Positions 42,684 to 56,844 are shown, counted from the first letter of the stretch. The stretch is 64,000 bases of DNA from Arachis hypogaea (GCF_003086295.3 NC_092038.1:105555837-105619836), one strand, 5' to 3'. Translations and numbers: made by a program. The notes: generated from the letters alone by a model not told the origin.

Positions 42684-44510
42684 TGATTGCATAACTGATA
42701 TGCTACGATTAGGAAATTGCACAATCGGCAAAATTCCTTCCGGCAAGTGCACCGGTTATCGTCAGTAAAAACTCACAATAGAGTGAGGTCGAATCCCACA
42801 AGGATTGGTTGAATGAGCAATTCGATTAGAAGTTTGTTTAGTTGAGCGGAATCAAGATTTGATGAGAATTGCGGAAATTAAATTGCAATGAATTAAAAGC
42901 GAGAAATAAAGTGCTGAAATTAAAAGGGATGGGGGGATTGCATGAATTGAAATTGCAGAATGTAAATAGAAAAGGTAGATCAGAATGGGAGTTCATTGGG
43001 TTAGGAGATATTGAGATCTCCGAATCAAAACATTTTATCTCTTCCTCAACCAATGCATTCATTGAATTTTGCTTGGCAATCTTATATGATTGGATCCCAA
43101 TCCCTTGGCTCACCAATTCTCTCTAAAAACAAACAAATTCCCAATCCCTTGGTTTAAATGTTCATAAGAAGAGATGAAGCTCGATCACTGATTATACCAC
43201 ACAGTTTCATGAACCACAATTTGGTAGGATTACATGTCACAATATCCATCCAAACCCCAATCCAATTCACTGTGAGAAAGCTTCTCTAGCATGAATCCTC
43301 ATTCCTTCCCAAGGTTCCGAAGGATTCCAATTATGGGTAGTTTCTTTCCCAAGAAACTACCCAATGGAATTAGATCGAGAAGCTTTCTAACAAATTCAAG
43401 AGAAAAGATTGAAGAAGAAGATAAAATATTATTGATCATTGAATTACAATAGAGCTCCCTAACCAATGAAAGGGTTTAGTGATCATACTCGAATTCAAAC
43501 AAAAAATGAAAATTCTCAAGTGTCCAAAGTAAAAAAAACTGACTTCAATTCTATCCTATTTATACACTTTCTAAATTGAGCTTCTGTTGTGATTCTTGGG
43601 CTTTGAGGCCTTTCCCTGATTTCCTTTTTGCTTTGGGTTTATGATCCATAATCCTGATGAGGCTGTGATCCATTCTGTAACATTCATTGAGCAAACTTAG
43701 TGATAAACAAGTAATGACACAAGACTCACAATTTTGAAGTTCCAGACTCATCAATTCTTCAGGCCCAATCCATAAACTATGATATTCAATTGGGTTCATA
43801 CCATAATGGTTTAAGTTAATATTTGTGCTCCAATGCTAACTTAAACCTCAATATATTGCCCAGAACCCTTTTAAAGAGTGGCGTTTAAGTTGAAGTTTAA
43901 GTTCAGTTTAAGGTCAAACTAAAACTTAAACGTGGAATTGGAAGAAAGCAACCAGGAGGTAATATCGAACACGTTTAACTCAGTTAGGTTAACTGAGGTT
44001 AAACTGGAATGAAGAGCAACCCTGGAGGCATTAGGGACTTCTCTTTGGTCAACTAGTTAATTGAGGACCTCAACGAACACGTTTAACTCCAGTTTGAGGT
44101 CAAACTGGAGGTTAAACTTGGAAATGAAGAAGCAACCCTGGGGAGTAAAACCTCGAAACACGTTTAACCTCCAGTTTGAGGTCAAACTGGAGGTTAAACG
44201 TTGGAAATCTTCTGTGCTCTCTATTGCTCTGCGTTTAACCTCCAGTTGAGGTCAAACTGGAGGTTAAAGTGGATGCCTCCTTGGTGAGATAGTAAATGTC
44301 GAACACGTTTAACCTCCAGTTTGAGGTTAAACTGGAGGTTAAACGTGGAATGCATTGTGCCTCCCTTATTCACATTCTCATTCTGAGCGTTTAACCTTCA
44401 GTTTAGGTAAACTGGAGGTTAAACTGGATCCTTGTGCCCTATTCTGGCGTTTAACTTCAGCTGAGACATTTCCTTCTATAATTTTGGCACAGTGGACTTA
44501 AGGTCCTTTA
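42684..44510 (-). repeat. LTR3, left contig end (degraded sequence)
   Basis: The sequence follows the LTR from its + start to about LTR position 1,970, where it stops at the N run. It contains dozens of short deletions and substitutions relative to LTR1, 2 and 4, becoming worse toward the gap. Hairpins are recognisable but damaged. Confidence 0.85.
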
Positions 44511-45510
44511 NNNNNNNNNNNNNNNNNNNNNNNNNNNNNNNNNNNNNNNNNNNNNNNNNNNNNNNNNNNNNNNNNNNNNNNNNNNNNNNNNNNNNNNNNN
44601 NNNNNNNNNNNNNNNNNNNNNNNNNNNNNNNNNNNNNNNNNNNNNNNNNNNNNNNNNNNNNNNNNNNNNNNNNNNNNNNNNNNNNNNNNNNNNNNNNNNN
44701 NNNNNNNNNNNNNNNNNNNNNNNNNNNNNNNNNNNNNNNNNNNNNNNNNNNNNNNNNNNNNNNNNNNNNNNNNNNNNNNNNNNNNNNNNNNNNNNNNNNN
44801 NNNNNNNNNNNNNNNNNNNNNNNNNNNNNNNNNNNNNNNNNNNNNNNNNNNNNNNNNNNNNNNNNNNNNNNNNNNNNNNNNNNNNNNNNNNNNNNNNNNN
44901 NNNNNNNNNNNNNNNNNNNNNNNNNNNNNNNNNNNNNNNNNNNNNNNNNNNNNNNNNNNNNNNNNNNNNNNNNNNNNNNNNNNNNNNNNNNNNNNNNNNN
45001 NNNNNNNNNNNNNNNNNNNNNNNNNNNNNNNNNNNNNNNNNNNNNNNNNNNNNNNNNNNNNNNNNNNNNNNNNNNNNNNNNNNNNNNNNNNNNNNNNNNN
45101 NNNNNNNNNNNNNNNNNNNNNNNNNNNNNNNNNNNNNNNNNNNNNNNNNNNNNNNNNNNNNNNNNNNNNNNNNNNNNNNNNNNNNNNNNNNNNNNNNNNN
45201 NNNNNNNNNNNNNNNNNNNNNNNNNNNNNNNNNNNNNNNNNNNNNNNNNNNNNNNNNNNNNNNNNNNNNNNNNNNNNNNNNNNNNNNNNNNNNNNNNNNN
45301 NNNNNNNNNNNNNNNNNNNNNNNNNNNNNNNNNNNNNNNNNNNNNNNNNNNNNNNNNNNNNNNNNNNNNNNNNNNNNNNNNNNNNNNNNNNNNNNNNNNN
45401 NNNNNNNNNNNNNNNNNNNNNNNNNNNNNNNNNNNNNNNNNNNNNNNNNNNNNNNNNNNNNNNNNNNNNNNNNNNNNNNNNNNNNNNNNNNNNNNNNNNN
45501 NNNNNNNNNN
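44511..45510. other. Assembly gap of exactly 1,000 N
   Basis: The round length points to a placeholder. Sequence to the left reaches about LTR position 1,970 and sequence to the right restarts at LTR position 792, so the contigs overlap in LTR coordinates instead of leaving a missing middle. Confidence 0.98.
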
Positions 45511-46866
45511 AGCTCCCTAACCAATGAAAGGGGTTTAGTGATTCATAGCTCTAATTCATTACAAATATGAAAGTTTAAAATGTCCAAATGCTAATACTCA
45601 ATTCTATCTTTTATACCTTTCTAAATTGAGCTTTGTTGTTTTCTTGGGCTTGAGCTTTCTTGATTCCTTTTGCCTTGGTTATGTATAATCTTGATAGGCG
45701 TGATCAATTCTGCACATTCATGAGAAATTAGTGATAAACAGAATGAACAAGTCAACAATGAAGTTCCAGACTCATAATTCTCAAGCCAATCCATAAACAT
45801 GATATTCAATTGGGTTTCATACTTTATGTTTAGTTAATATTTGTGTTTCAATGCTAACTTAACTCAATATTTTGGCCAAAAACCCTTTTGAAAGTGGCGT
45901 TTAAGTTGAAGTTTAAGTTTCAGTTTAAGGTTAACCTGAAACTTAACGGGAATTGGAAGAAAGCAACCCAGGAGCAGTAATTAATCGAACACGTTTAAGC
46001 TTCAGTTAAGGTTAAACTGAAGCTTAAACGTGGAATGAGATGCAACTGGAGAATTCTTGGTCGAAACGTTTAAGCTCGTTTGGTCACTGGAGCTTAAACG
46101 TGGAAATGAGAAGGCAACCGGAGGAGCTAAAGCGAAACGTTTAACCTCCAGTTTGAGGTCAAATGGAGGTTAACGTGGGAATGAAGAAGGTACCAGGAGT
46201 GTAAATGTCGAACACGTTTAAGCTCCAGTTTGAGGTCAAACTGGAGCTTAAACGTGGAAATGGCTCCTGTGCACAAAATAGCGAACACGTTTAACCTCCA
46301 GTTTGAGGTCAAACTGGAGGTAAACGTGGGAATACTTCCTTGTGCCATTCCATTCTGGCGTTTAACCTTCAGTTTGAGGTTAAACTGGAGGTTAAAGCAG
46401 TTCCTCTTTCTCACTTTCATGATTCTGGCGTTTAACCTTCAGTTTAACCTTAAACTGAAGGTTAAACGCCACTTTCAGCATTTGGTGCATTCCTTATTCT
46501 GGCGTTTAACTTCCAGTTTAAGGTTAAACTGGAGGTTAAACGCCACTTTCAACATTATATGGCACATGTGATCTTCAAGCTTCCTTATTGATTTGTTGCC
46601 TCCTTGCCTAGCCTCTTCTTCCCTGAAATCATCCACACAATTGCATCAAAGTCTTGCAAAATTTCATGAGAATTCTTCCATTCATAGCATTCAAGTAATA
46701 TAACTAAAACTCATGGAATTTGCATCAAAATTACACTGTTTGGATGATTCCTTACTTTGTTGTTCATTTAACCATTCTTGGTTACTTTAAGCTCAAGAAA
46801 ATGCATAAAACAACTAAAACTAACAGAAAAATGCTAGTGAAACTAGCCTAAGATGCCTTGGCATCA
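45511..46866 (-). repeat. LTR3, right contig end (degraded sequence)
   Basis: It corresponds to LTR positions 792-2241 but is about 94 bp shorter because of many small deletions, which are densest next to the gap. It ends GGCATCA at 46866 like the other copies. Hairpins at about 45896-46546. Confidence 0.88.
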
Positions 46867-47872
46867 CAACACCAAACTTAATACTTGCTTGTCCCTAAGC
46901 AAGTCCTGAGTTAATTGAGAGGAAAGTGTGAAACAAAAAGCAATTACATTGGCTATATTAGCAAGCATTTGAAGTTCATCAGAAGGGTTTTATGCAGAAA
47001 GTTGCAGCATCACTTTTTCATTCTTATCAGGTAGAATTATCACTTTTTCATTGCATCCATCAAACACTGCTATGGCCTTTGTTATTCTTATGTTTTGGCA
47101 CATTTTCCTTTTTTTGTTTTTCTTTTCCTAGAGCTCCTTTGCTCCTTGTTTGCTCAGTGTCATGTGTTGCATAAGCCTTTGGCATTTTCTTTTCTTATCA
47201 TTGCATTACACATATCCACTACAGGCATTTTAGTTCACATTTCTTCTTGAGACATTGGTGCCCAGCACCTCTTTGTGTAACTAAATGTTTTGTATTTAGG
47301 TTGCTCTTGATAATGGACTTTTGGTTGATATCCCGGGTTAGTTAACCCAAGTTACCAAGTGTTGAAACACTCCTCAGAACTATTCATCCAAGCATATCCT
47401 TAATACATAAACACCAAGGCATTTGTCTCAGAAGTTCAACCATTGGTGCTAGCTTATTTTCTCAATTTTTTTGCTTTTGGTTGCCTTTTTCAAGGCTTTT
47501 TCTTCTTTTTTTTTTTTTCATGCAAGACATTTATTCATCAGATCATAGCGTTTTCATTTTACACAAAAATGATAATTCTACATTCTATTTCTAGTGATCT
47601 GACTAACAATCAAGCATGCATACCACCTTAATTCTACTTGATTTGTCACTAATTGAGCCAAGTTACTTTTGTTCAAACTTTTCTTTATTTTTGGAAAGAG
47701 AACAAGCATGGCAAGCATTTGTTTAAGAAGGTGAAGTTATATCCAAACATCTAGGCATTCACTTTATTCAAAGCAGTAAACAAACAAACATACAAATTGA
47801 CTTAAAATGAAAGAAAGCTCATAAAGACAATTCACAAACTATTATTTGATTATTAAGGGACAAGACCACCTC

Positions 47873-49503
47873 TCATTTGTTGCTTGGTTCTTTTTGATTC
47901 TTGGGGTCCTGCTTCTTCTTGCTTCTTACCTCTTTTTGACCACTTGTACTTCCTTTATCTTTTCTCATGAGCTTTGTCCAGAATCCAGCCTTTTTCATTG
48001 TTTCTTCCACCCTTTTTCCAGGATCATCGCCTTGTTTATTTCTCCTTCTTTTCTCCCTTTGAAATACTCATCAAAAGATGGGAATGCTGGGTCCATCTTG
48101 TGTAGATGTTCCCCTATGTAGTTAAGCTTGATTTGAGAACTGATTTGTAATCAGCTTGGACTGAGTGTCTTGCATTCTGCAAAGTGGTGGCTTCTTTGAT
48201 TGCAAAGATACTGGCATCTTGGTGTTGGCATATGTGGCTGAGGGATTCCTGTAATTGTAAGTTCTGTTCTCTTTGCAGATCTAGGAATCTTGATTCAAAG
48301 TTCCTTTGCATATCCATCATTTTGAGGTGAAAGTCCTCTTGCCTCTCTTGAGACCTCATGTATTGTTGAGACATTCCTTCCATGATTTCCTGCATTCTGC
48401 TCATATCCATGGGGTCTCTGGGAACTTGTTGCCTTCTTTCTGGACTTCTTTGCTCTTCTTGCTCTTCTTCTCCTTGTTGCTCTGCTTCTTGCTCCTCTTC
48501 TGCTTGTTGCCCTTCTTCATTTCTTCTTTTTATATGTCTTGGGGGTTGGGCTAAGAGTCATTCTGTGAGCAGTTATGGCCATTCCAGGATATAGCCAATT
48601 AGGTCTTTCATCTTCAAGTGGTACTTGAGCTTGGATGCATAGTCTGATGATGGTGCTAGGGAAGTGGAGCCAAGAGTCAGGGTCACTTTTCTCACTAAAC
48701 TCTTGTATCTGTTCAGCAATGAGTTTATGAACTTTGATCTCCCTCCCACCATAATGCAATGTAGCAAGATGGCTCTTTTAGGGACTATTTCTGAAGAGTT
48801 TGCAGTGGGTAGGATGGATCTCCTAACTATTGCATACCACCCTTTAGCTTCAGGTGTTAGGTCTCCCCTTCTCAAGACTCTTGGAGCCCCCTTTGTTTTT
48901 CTCACCCATTCAGCTCTGATGGCGCAAAGGTCTTCAGCAATAGTCGAATAGTCAGGTTCTCCTACCATCCTTTCCTCATAACTTGCTTGGCTGAAACGTA
49001 TGTTTTTCAAGCCAAGAGCTTTCATGATTGCCTTAGGGCTGAAGTCAACTTCCACCCCTCTCACATAGCTTTTGTATGTAGGTTCCATGGTTGTATCCTC
49101 CCTTACTGCATTTGCATAAAACTCCTTCACCAGGTTGATGTGATTTTAGTGATTGGCTTAGTCAGGAGCTCCCACTTCCTCTTTTGATCTTCTCCCAAAT
49201 ACTTGGGAACTCATCCTTTTCAAGGTCAAAGGGAACCTCAGCTAGTACCCTTTTACGTCTCATCCATTCGGCTTGAATCTCATGGAAAACTGATTTGTAT
49301 TTCCATGCATCAAATTCCCTTTCCTCCTCCATGGGTTGCTTGTCTTTTCTTCTTTTGTGGCTAGATGAGGCTGCCATTGGTTCTTTAGTTTTGGAGAGTA
49401 ACAAGCTAAGGTTGACAAGGTGAAGTAAGAAAGTGTTGTTAGAAGTGTGGTGAGGTTGTTTTCGGCAATAGATAGTTATGCTATGATGAAAGGAAATGTG
49501 CAA
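47873..49503 (-). pseudogene. Unit 3 second ORF, broken by single-base indels
   Basis: Homologous to the 545-codon ORF of unit 1. Frame breaks include TTGATGTGATT for TTGATGTTGATT near 49140, one T lost near 49183, one C lost near 48742, two bases lost near 48546 and ATTTGTAATC for ATGTTGTAATC near 48146. It shares HLKMMDM and the Met codon in KLMRKD with unit 2. The nature of the breaks suggests uncorrected reads. Confidence 0.82.
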
Positions 49504-50486
49504 GAAGGAGATTTGGTGGTGTGGAGCTCGTTCCCCAATTGCTTCTTTTTAGTGCAAGCAAGTGAAAAATGGACGGCTAGGGAAATTTGTGAAGGATGGC
49601 TTGATGGTAAATATATGAATTAGGGAAAAAGGACGAATTGCTTTTCACTTTCTTGGAAGTATTCTAGGTGCATTAGGTTGTACATGTAGCTATCTTTTCA
49701 TGCAAAACTTCTTTTTCCCATTTGTTAGTTTCAAAGATTTTTGAACTTCCTTTTTGACCAAGCACCGTGCCTCCCCCTTTGTCTTTTTCCTCCATTATTA
49801 TCCTTCCTTTTGTACCTGCACAAACAAACAAATTTGCTATCATTTCTTTCGGTCATGTGAATGAGGAATAGCATTTGCACATGTTTTTCATTCTTTTTGA
49901 ATTGTAGATCAATGATTAACTTTATGAGCTTATAGCCGTGACTTTTTATATGTATGCACACTTATTATTGGACACCAAACTTAGTGTTTGGTAATGTCTC
50001 CTGATGACATGAATCCATGTTGGTTGTCCTTAATGAATGTGCATAATTCTAGTAAATCATAGTCATTTTGGCTCTTTGATCTAAACAATTTTACTACCTA
50101 AAGTAATTGAAATCAAAGTATTAAAACATGCAAATGGTTACTTGTCATGAATTTCTAAATCCAGAGGAACTTCTTGCTTTTCATTAACTGTGTTCAAAGA
50201 GGAACACCAAACTTAATGTTTGGTTATGCACCTTAAATGAAAGATTGAATACAATTTGATAAGATTTGGGGATGCCTTCAGGCACACCAAACTCAGAGAC
50301 CAATTGTATTTTATATGCAATGTTTAGTGCACCTTATCAACAGTTGTCCTGAGGATTCAAGTTCATGCATAAGAGACCATGCTTTATTAGATGCAGAGTA
50401 AAGCAATAAGAGTAAGGATACTAAAAACATGGGTTGCCTCCCATGAAGCGCTTCTTTAACGTCACTAGCTTGACGGTTGTCCCTTG

Positions 50487-53293
50487 TTAGGGTGGATTGT
50501 AGTGCTTGATGTCTTCTCTTCTTACTATGAAAACGTCCCCATTTGATTCCTTTATGACTTCCAAATGTTCCATAGAAAGAACTTTCCTGATTGTGAACAC
50601 TTGAGGGAGCTGGGAAGGAATGGTTTTGAGGCCAGGTGGGATTGGCAGATAATGACTTGATATCACTTCATCTCCCGGAGAGAAACCTTCAGTGGGAATT
50701 TTCTTGTTTCTCCACCCTCTTGGCACTTTCTTTACAATTCTTCCTTCTCTCTTAAGGACTTCTTCATTGACTCTTATGCCAGGAGGTTCCTTCTTATCTG
50801 TTTCTTTTAATTCTTGTGGCTTTAACTCTTGCAATTCTTGTTTGCCTTCCAAGGACTGTTTAGAGTTTCAGTTGCTGGATTGCTTTCCTCCAAACAGAGA
50901 TGGCTACTATCATCCTTAGGCTTTTCAGATTCTAGTTCAGGCTCAGATGCAGGTTTGAAAACATGGAAAATGAGCTGTTCATCATGTATTCTCAAAATTA
51001 GCTCTCCTTGTTCTACATCTATGAGTGCTCTAGCAGTGGCTAGAAATGGCCTTCCAGAATGATAGGGTGTAAGTAGCTTTCCTCCATGTCCAAAATGACA
51101 AAGTCTGTGGGGAAGAAATAATTTCCCACTTTCACCAGCACATTCTCAACTACCCCTTCAGCTTGCTTTGAGTTTTATCAGCCAGTTGTATGATTACATC
51201 AGTGGATCTTACCTCATTCAGTTGTAGCCTCTTCATAAGAGTCAGAGGCATCACATTTATGCTAGCTCCTAGATCACAGAATCCCCTGTCAATTTTTGTT
51301 TCCCCTATGATGCAGGGGATATGAAAACTTCCTGGGTCTGTTTTCTTAGAGACTATGTCCTTCTTGATGAGTGCACTGCATTCTTTGTTCATGATTACAG
51401 TTTGTCCTCCCTTCAAAACTCTTTTCTTGCTCAGCAATTCCTTCAAATACTTGATATGTGTAGGCATCTGCTGGAGGATCTCAAGAAAGGGAATATTGAT
51501 ATGGAGAGACTTAAATGTCTCTAGGAACCTTGAATATGTTTTCCCTTTTTCACCTCCTCCTAACCTCTGAGGAAATGGTGCTTTTGGTTGGTATGTTTCC
51601 AGCGTGCCTTCCTTTTGCTTTTCCTTGGCTTGCTCAGTTTCACTTTCCTGCTTAGCTTCTTCCACACCTTCTTTCAAGATTTCTGACTCCTTTTCTGAGG
51701 GTCTGATTCCTTCTTCTTCTGAGACTTCCTTCAATATGGTGATGGCCTTGCATTCTTCCCATCTCACTCCCTTTTGTTCCCCCTTAGGATTCTTTTTTGT
51801 GTCACTAGGGAATACTGCAGTTGACTTGGGAGCCTGTTGAGATAGTTCTCCTACTCGAGCCTCCATCCACTTGAGTTTTTCGCCATGGTTCCTTAAGGTC
51901 GATCTCACATCATCCCTAAAGCTTTTCAACTCACTTATGTCCTGGCCCATGTTTACTAACCTTCCTTCTATCCTGTTTAATTGATCTTGAAATTGTTGGT
52001 TTGGATTAGGTTGGGCAGGTTGATTATTTTGGCCATGATATGGTGGTTGGGAGTAAGTGTTTTGTGTGGTTTGGTATGATCTTTGGTTGGAGTTTTGGTA
52101 TGTGGAATTGTTATGTTGGTTGTGGTTGTAAGGTTTGTGGTTTTGTGGTTGGCTTTGCTGGTTTCCCCACCCAAAATTTGGGTGGTTTTTCCATCCTGGG
52201 TTGTAAGTGTTGGAATGTGGATCATATGATTGCCTTTGTTGGTTTCCCACATAGTTGGCCTCTTCCCAATCATTTCCTTCAGTGCTTACTTCCTCTTGAT
52301 CTTGTGTGTGTATTGCAACCACTTGCTTTGTGTCCAATTTCCTGGTGAGCTCTGCTAGTTGCTTGGCAAACACCTTGTTTTGTGCTAGAATTGTATCAAC
52401 ATGGTTCAGCTCCATGACTCCCTTAGTGTTGTGCCTCTCTGAAGCATAGTAGTACTCATTCTCAGCCACTGTCTCAATCACTTCAATGGCTTCTTCCACA
52501 GTCTTTTTCCTGTTCAATGAACCTCCTGATGAATGGTCTACAGCCTTCCTTGATTCATAAGAAAGTCCATCATAGAAAATATGCAATTGCACCCAGTCAG
52601 GAAACATGTTTGGTGGGCATTTCCTTGTCAACTCTTTGAACCTCTCCCATGCCTCGTAGAGCGTCTCACCATCTTGTTGTCTAAAAGTCTGAACCTCAGA
52701 TCGAAGCCTATTGACCTTTTGTGGGGGGTAGAAACGTGCCAGAAACTTGCTCTCCACCTCATCCCAGGTTGTTAGGCTGTCCCTTGGGAATGATTCCAGC
52801 CACTTGGCTGCCTTGTCCCTAAGTGAAAATGGGAACAAGAGCAGTTTATAGGCATCTTCCTGGACTCCATTGGACTTCACTGTGTCACAAATTCTCAGGA
52901 ATTTGGTGAGATGTTGATTTGGATCTTCATTAGCACTCCCACCAAATGAACAATGATTCTCCACCAATGATATGAGTTGTGGTTTGAGTTCAAAATTGTT
53001 GGCCTGAATGGGTGGTTTCTGAATGCTACTACCACAATTCCCAGAGGTTGGGTTTATGTATGAACCAAGAACCCTCCTCTCAGGAATGGCATTGTTTCCA
53101 TCAACCCTCTCATGGTTGTGAACTTCTCTATCCATGTTGAGATCTAGAGCTTCCTCAAATTGTCCTCAGATTCTCCTTCAGATTCTTCTTCTCCCAGTAC
53201 CCTCTTCCTTCTTGCTTCCCTTCTAAGTCTATGAAGGGTCCTCTCTGGTTCGGTATATGGCGGAGTTGATGCCTCTCCTCTCCTACCTGTCAT
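50487..53293 (-). pseudogene. Unit 3 gag-protease, few indels
   Basis: It has the full layout of the unit 1 protein, with 661 codons open from 53135 to 51150 (gag core, coiled coil, CDLGASINVMP). Frame breaks are single-base losses in homopolymers: AAATTG for AAAATTG near 53157, GCTTTGAG for GCTTTTGAG near 51167, TTCCAG for TTCCCAG near 51053 and GTTTAG for GTTTTAG near 50860. The C-terminal 121 codons with the integrase-like tail are open again (50852-50487). Confidence 0.85.
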
Positions 53294-53544
53294 ACAAGAA
53301 CACACCACAAGCAACAAACAAGTGGAATACTCTTGGTTAATGGAAGAGTATGGTTAGAGCAGTTGAGGAATTAATTCAAATAGTTAGTGGGTCAGTGAGT
53401 TAGTTGCTTGAATTTAAAGGCATAAAGAAAGAAAGCAAATAACAGAATGCAGAAATTAAAATCAACAAGTAACTGAATTAACAAAACAATAAAAATGCTC
53501 AATCTAGTTAACTCCCAATTTGAGAATTGTCAATCGAAAACCAA

Positions 53545-53562
53545 TCCCCGGCAAGGGCGCCA
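53545..53562 (-). other. Unit 3 PBS with the same substitution as unit 1
   Basis: On -: TGGCGCCCTTGCCGGGGA, six bases from LTR4. Confidence 0.88.
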
Positions 53563-53568
53563 TAAACT

Positions 53569-55809
53569 TGATACTAGCATAACCTTGATGCTATGATTTT
53601 AGGAAATTGCACAATCGGCAAAATTCCTTCCGGCAAGTGCACCGGTTATCGTCAAGTAAAAACTCACAATAGAGTGAGGTCGAATCCCACAAGGATTGGT
53701 TGAATGAGCAATTCGGATTAGAAGTTTGTTCTAGTTGAGCGGAATCAAGATTTAGATGAGAATTGCGGAATATTAAATTGCATGAATTAAAGAGCGAGAA
53801 ATTAAAGTGCTGAAATTAAAAGGGATGGGGGTGATTGCATGAATTGAAATTGCAGAATGTAAATAGAAAGTGTAGATCAGAATGGGGAGTTCATTGGGTG
53901 TTAGGAGATATTGAGATCTCCGAATCAAAACATTTTTATCTCTTCCTCAACCAATGCATTCATTGAATTTTGCTTGGCAATCTTATATGATTGGATCCCA
54001 ATCCCTTGGCTCACCAATTCTCTCTAAAAACAAACAAATTCCCAATCCCTTGGTTTAAATGTTCATAAGAAGAGATGATGCTTGATCACTGATTATACCA
54101 CACAGTTTCATGGACCACAATTTGGTAGGATTACATGTCACAATATCCATCCAAACCCCAATCCAATTCACTGTTTGAAAGCTTCTCTAGCATGAATCCT
54201 CCATTCCTTTCCCAAGGTTCCGAAGGATTCCAATTATGGGTAATTTCTTTCCCAAGACAACTACCCAATGGAATTAGATCGAGAAGCTTTCTAACAAAAT
54301 TCAAGAGAAAAGATTGAAGAAGAAGATAAAACTATTATTGATTCATTGAATTACAATAGAGCTCCCTAACCCAATGAAAGGGGTTTAGTGATTCATAGCT
54401 CTGAATTCAATTACAAAATATGAAAAGTTCTAAAATGTCCAAAGTGCTAACTAACTTCAATTCTATCCTATTTATACACTTTCTAAATTGAGCTTCTGTT
54501 GTGTTTCTTGGGCTTTGAGGCCTTTCCTTGATTTCCTTTTGCCTTGGGTTTATGGTCCATAATCTTGATGAGGCTGTGATCCAATTCTGCAACATTCATT
54601 GAGCAAACTTAGTGATAAACAAGTAATGACACAAGGCTCAACAAATTGAAGTTCCAGACTCATCAATTCTTCAAGCCCAATCCCATAAACCATGATATTC
54701 AATTGGGTTTCATACCATATTATGTTTAAGTTAATATTTGTGTTCAAATGCTAACTTAAACCTCAATATATTTGGCCCAAAAACCCTTTTGAAAAGTGGC
54801 GTTTAAGTTGAAGTTTAAGTTTCAGTTTAAGGTTAAACTGAAACTTAAACGTGGAATTGGAAGAAAGCAACCCAGGAGAGTAATTAATCGAACACGTTTA
54901 AGCTTCAGTTTAAGGTTAAACTGAAGCTTAAACGTGGAAATGAAGATTGCAACCCTGGAGGCAATTCTTGGTCGAACACGTTTAAGCTCCAGTTTGAGGT
55001 CAAACTGGAGCTTAAACGTGGAAATGAGAAGGCAACCCTGGAGGAGCTTAAAACGCCGAACACGTTTAACCTCCAGTTTGAGGTCAAACTGGAGGTTAAA
55101 CGTGGGAATGAAGAAGGTAGCCCAGGAGTGTAAATGTCGAACACGTTTAAGCTCCAGTTTGAGGTCAAACTGGAGCTTAAACGTGGAAATGGCTCCCTGG
55201 TGCACAAAATAGCTCGAACACGTTTAACCTCCAGTTTGAGGTCAAACTGGAGGTTAAACGTGGGAATACTTCCTTGGTGCCATTCCCATTCTGGCGTTTA
55301 ACCTTCAGTTTGAGGTTAAACTGGAGGTTAAACGCCAGTTCCTCTTTTCTCAGCTTTCATGATTCTGGCGTTTAACCTTCAGTTTAACCTTAAACTGAAG
55401 GTTAAACGCCACTTTCAGCATTTGGTGCATTCCTTATTCTGGCGTTTAACTTCCAGTTTAAGGTTAAACTGGAGGTTAAACGCCACTTTCAACATTATAT
55501 GGCACATGTGATCTTCAAGCTTCCTTTATTGATTTTGTTGCCTCCTTGCCTAGCCTCTTCTTCCCTGAAATCATCCACACAATTGCATCAAAGTCTTGCA
55601 AAATTTCATGAGAATTCTTCCATTCATAGCATTCAAGTAATATAACTAAAAACTCATGGAATTTGCATCAAAATTACACTGTTTGGATGATTCCTTACTT
55701 TGTTGTTCATTTAACCATTCTTGGTTACTTTAAGCTCAAGAAAATGCATAAAACAACTAAAACTAACAGAAAAATGCTAGTGAAACTAGCCTAAGATGCC
55801 TTGGCATCA
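53569..55809 (-). repeat. LTR4 of the array, 2,241 bp
   Basis: Same ends and length as LTR1 and LTR2. One visible private change is CTGTTTGAAAGC near 54173 for CTGTGAGAAAGC. Hairpins at 54813-55484 and TATA at 54469-54476 on -. Confidence 0.92.
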
Positions 55810-56844
55810 CAACACCAAACTTAATACTTGCTTGTCCCTAAGCAAGTCCTGAGTTAATTGAGAGGAAAGTGTGAAACAAAAAGCAATTACATTGGCTATA
55901 TTAGCAAGCATTTGAAGTTCATCAGAAGGGTTTTATGCAGAAAGTTGCAGCATCACTTTTTCATTCTTATCAGGTAGAATTATCACTTTTTCATTGCATC
56001 CATCAAACACTGCTATGGCCTCTTGTTATTCTTATGTCTTTGGCACATTTTCCTTTTTTTGTTTTTCTTTTTCCTAGAGCTCCTTTGCTCCTTGTTTGCT
56101 CAGTGTCATGTGTTGCATAAGCCTTTGGCATTTTCTTTTTCTTATCATTGCATTACACATATCCACTACAGGCATTTTAGTTCACATTTCTTCTTGAGAC
56201 ATTGGTGCCCAGCACCTCTTTGTGTAACTAAATGTTTTGTATTTAGGTTGCTCTTGATAATGGACTTTTGGTTGATAATCCCGGGTTAGTTAACCCAAGT
56301 TACCAAGTGTTGAAACACTCCTCAGAACCTATTCATCCAAGCATATCCTTAATACATAAACACCACAGGCATTTGTCTCAGAAGTTCAAACCATTGGTGC
56401 CTAGCTTATTTTCTCAATTTTTTTGCTTTTTGGTTGCCCTTTTTCAGAGGCTTTTTCTTCTTTTTTTTCTTTCTTTTTCATGGCCAAAGACATTTATTCA
56501 TCAAGATCCATAGACAGTTTTCAATTTCTACACAAAAATGATAATTCTACATTCTATTTCTAGTGATCTGACTAACAATCAAGCATGCATACCACCACTT
56601 AATTCTACTTGATTTGTCACTAATTGAGCCAAGTTACTTTTGTTCAAACTTTTCTTTTATTTTTGGAAAGAGAACAAGCATGGCAAGCATTTGTTTAAGA
56701 AGGTGAAGTTATATCCAAACATCTAGGCATTCACTTTATTCAAAGCAGTAAACAAACAAACATACAAATTGACTTAAAATGAAAGAAAGCTCATAAAGAC
56801 AATTCACAAACTATTATTTGATTATTAAGGGACAAGACCACCTC

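Noticed and set aside
44492..45524. Long open frames on both strands across 44492-45524
   Set aside because: They consist of N positions of the assembly gap.
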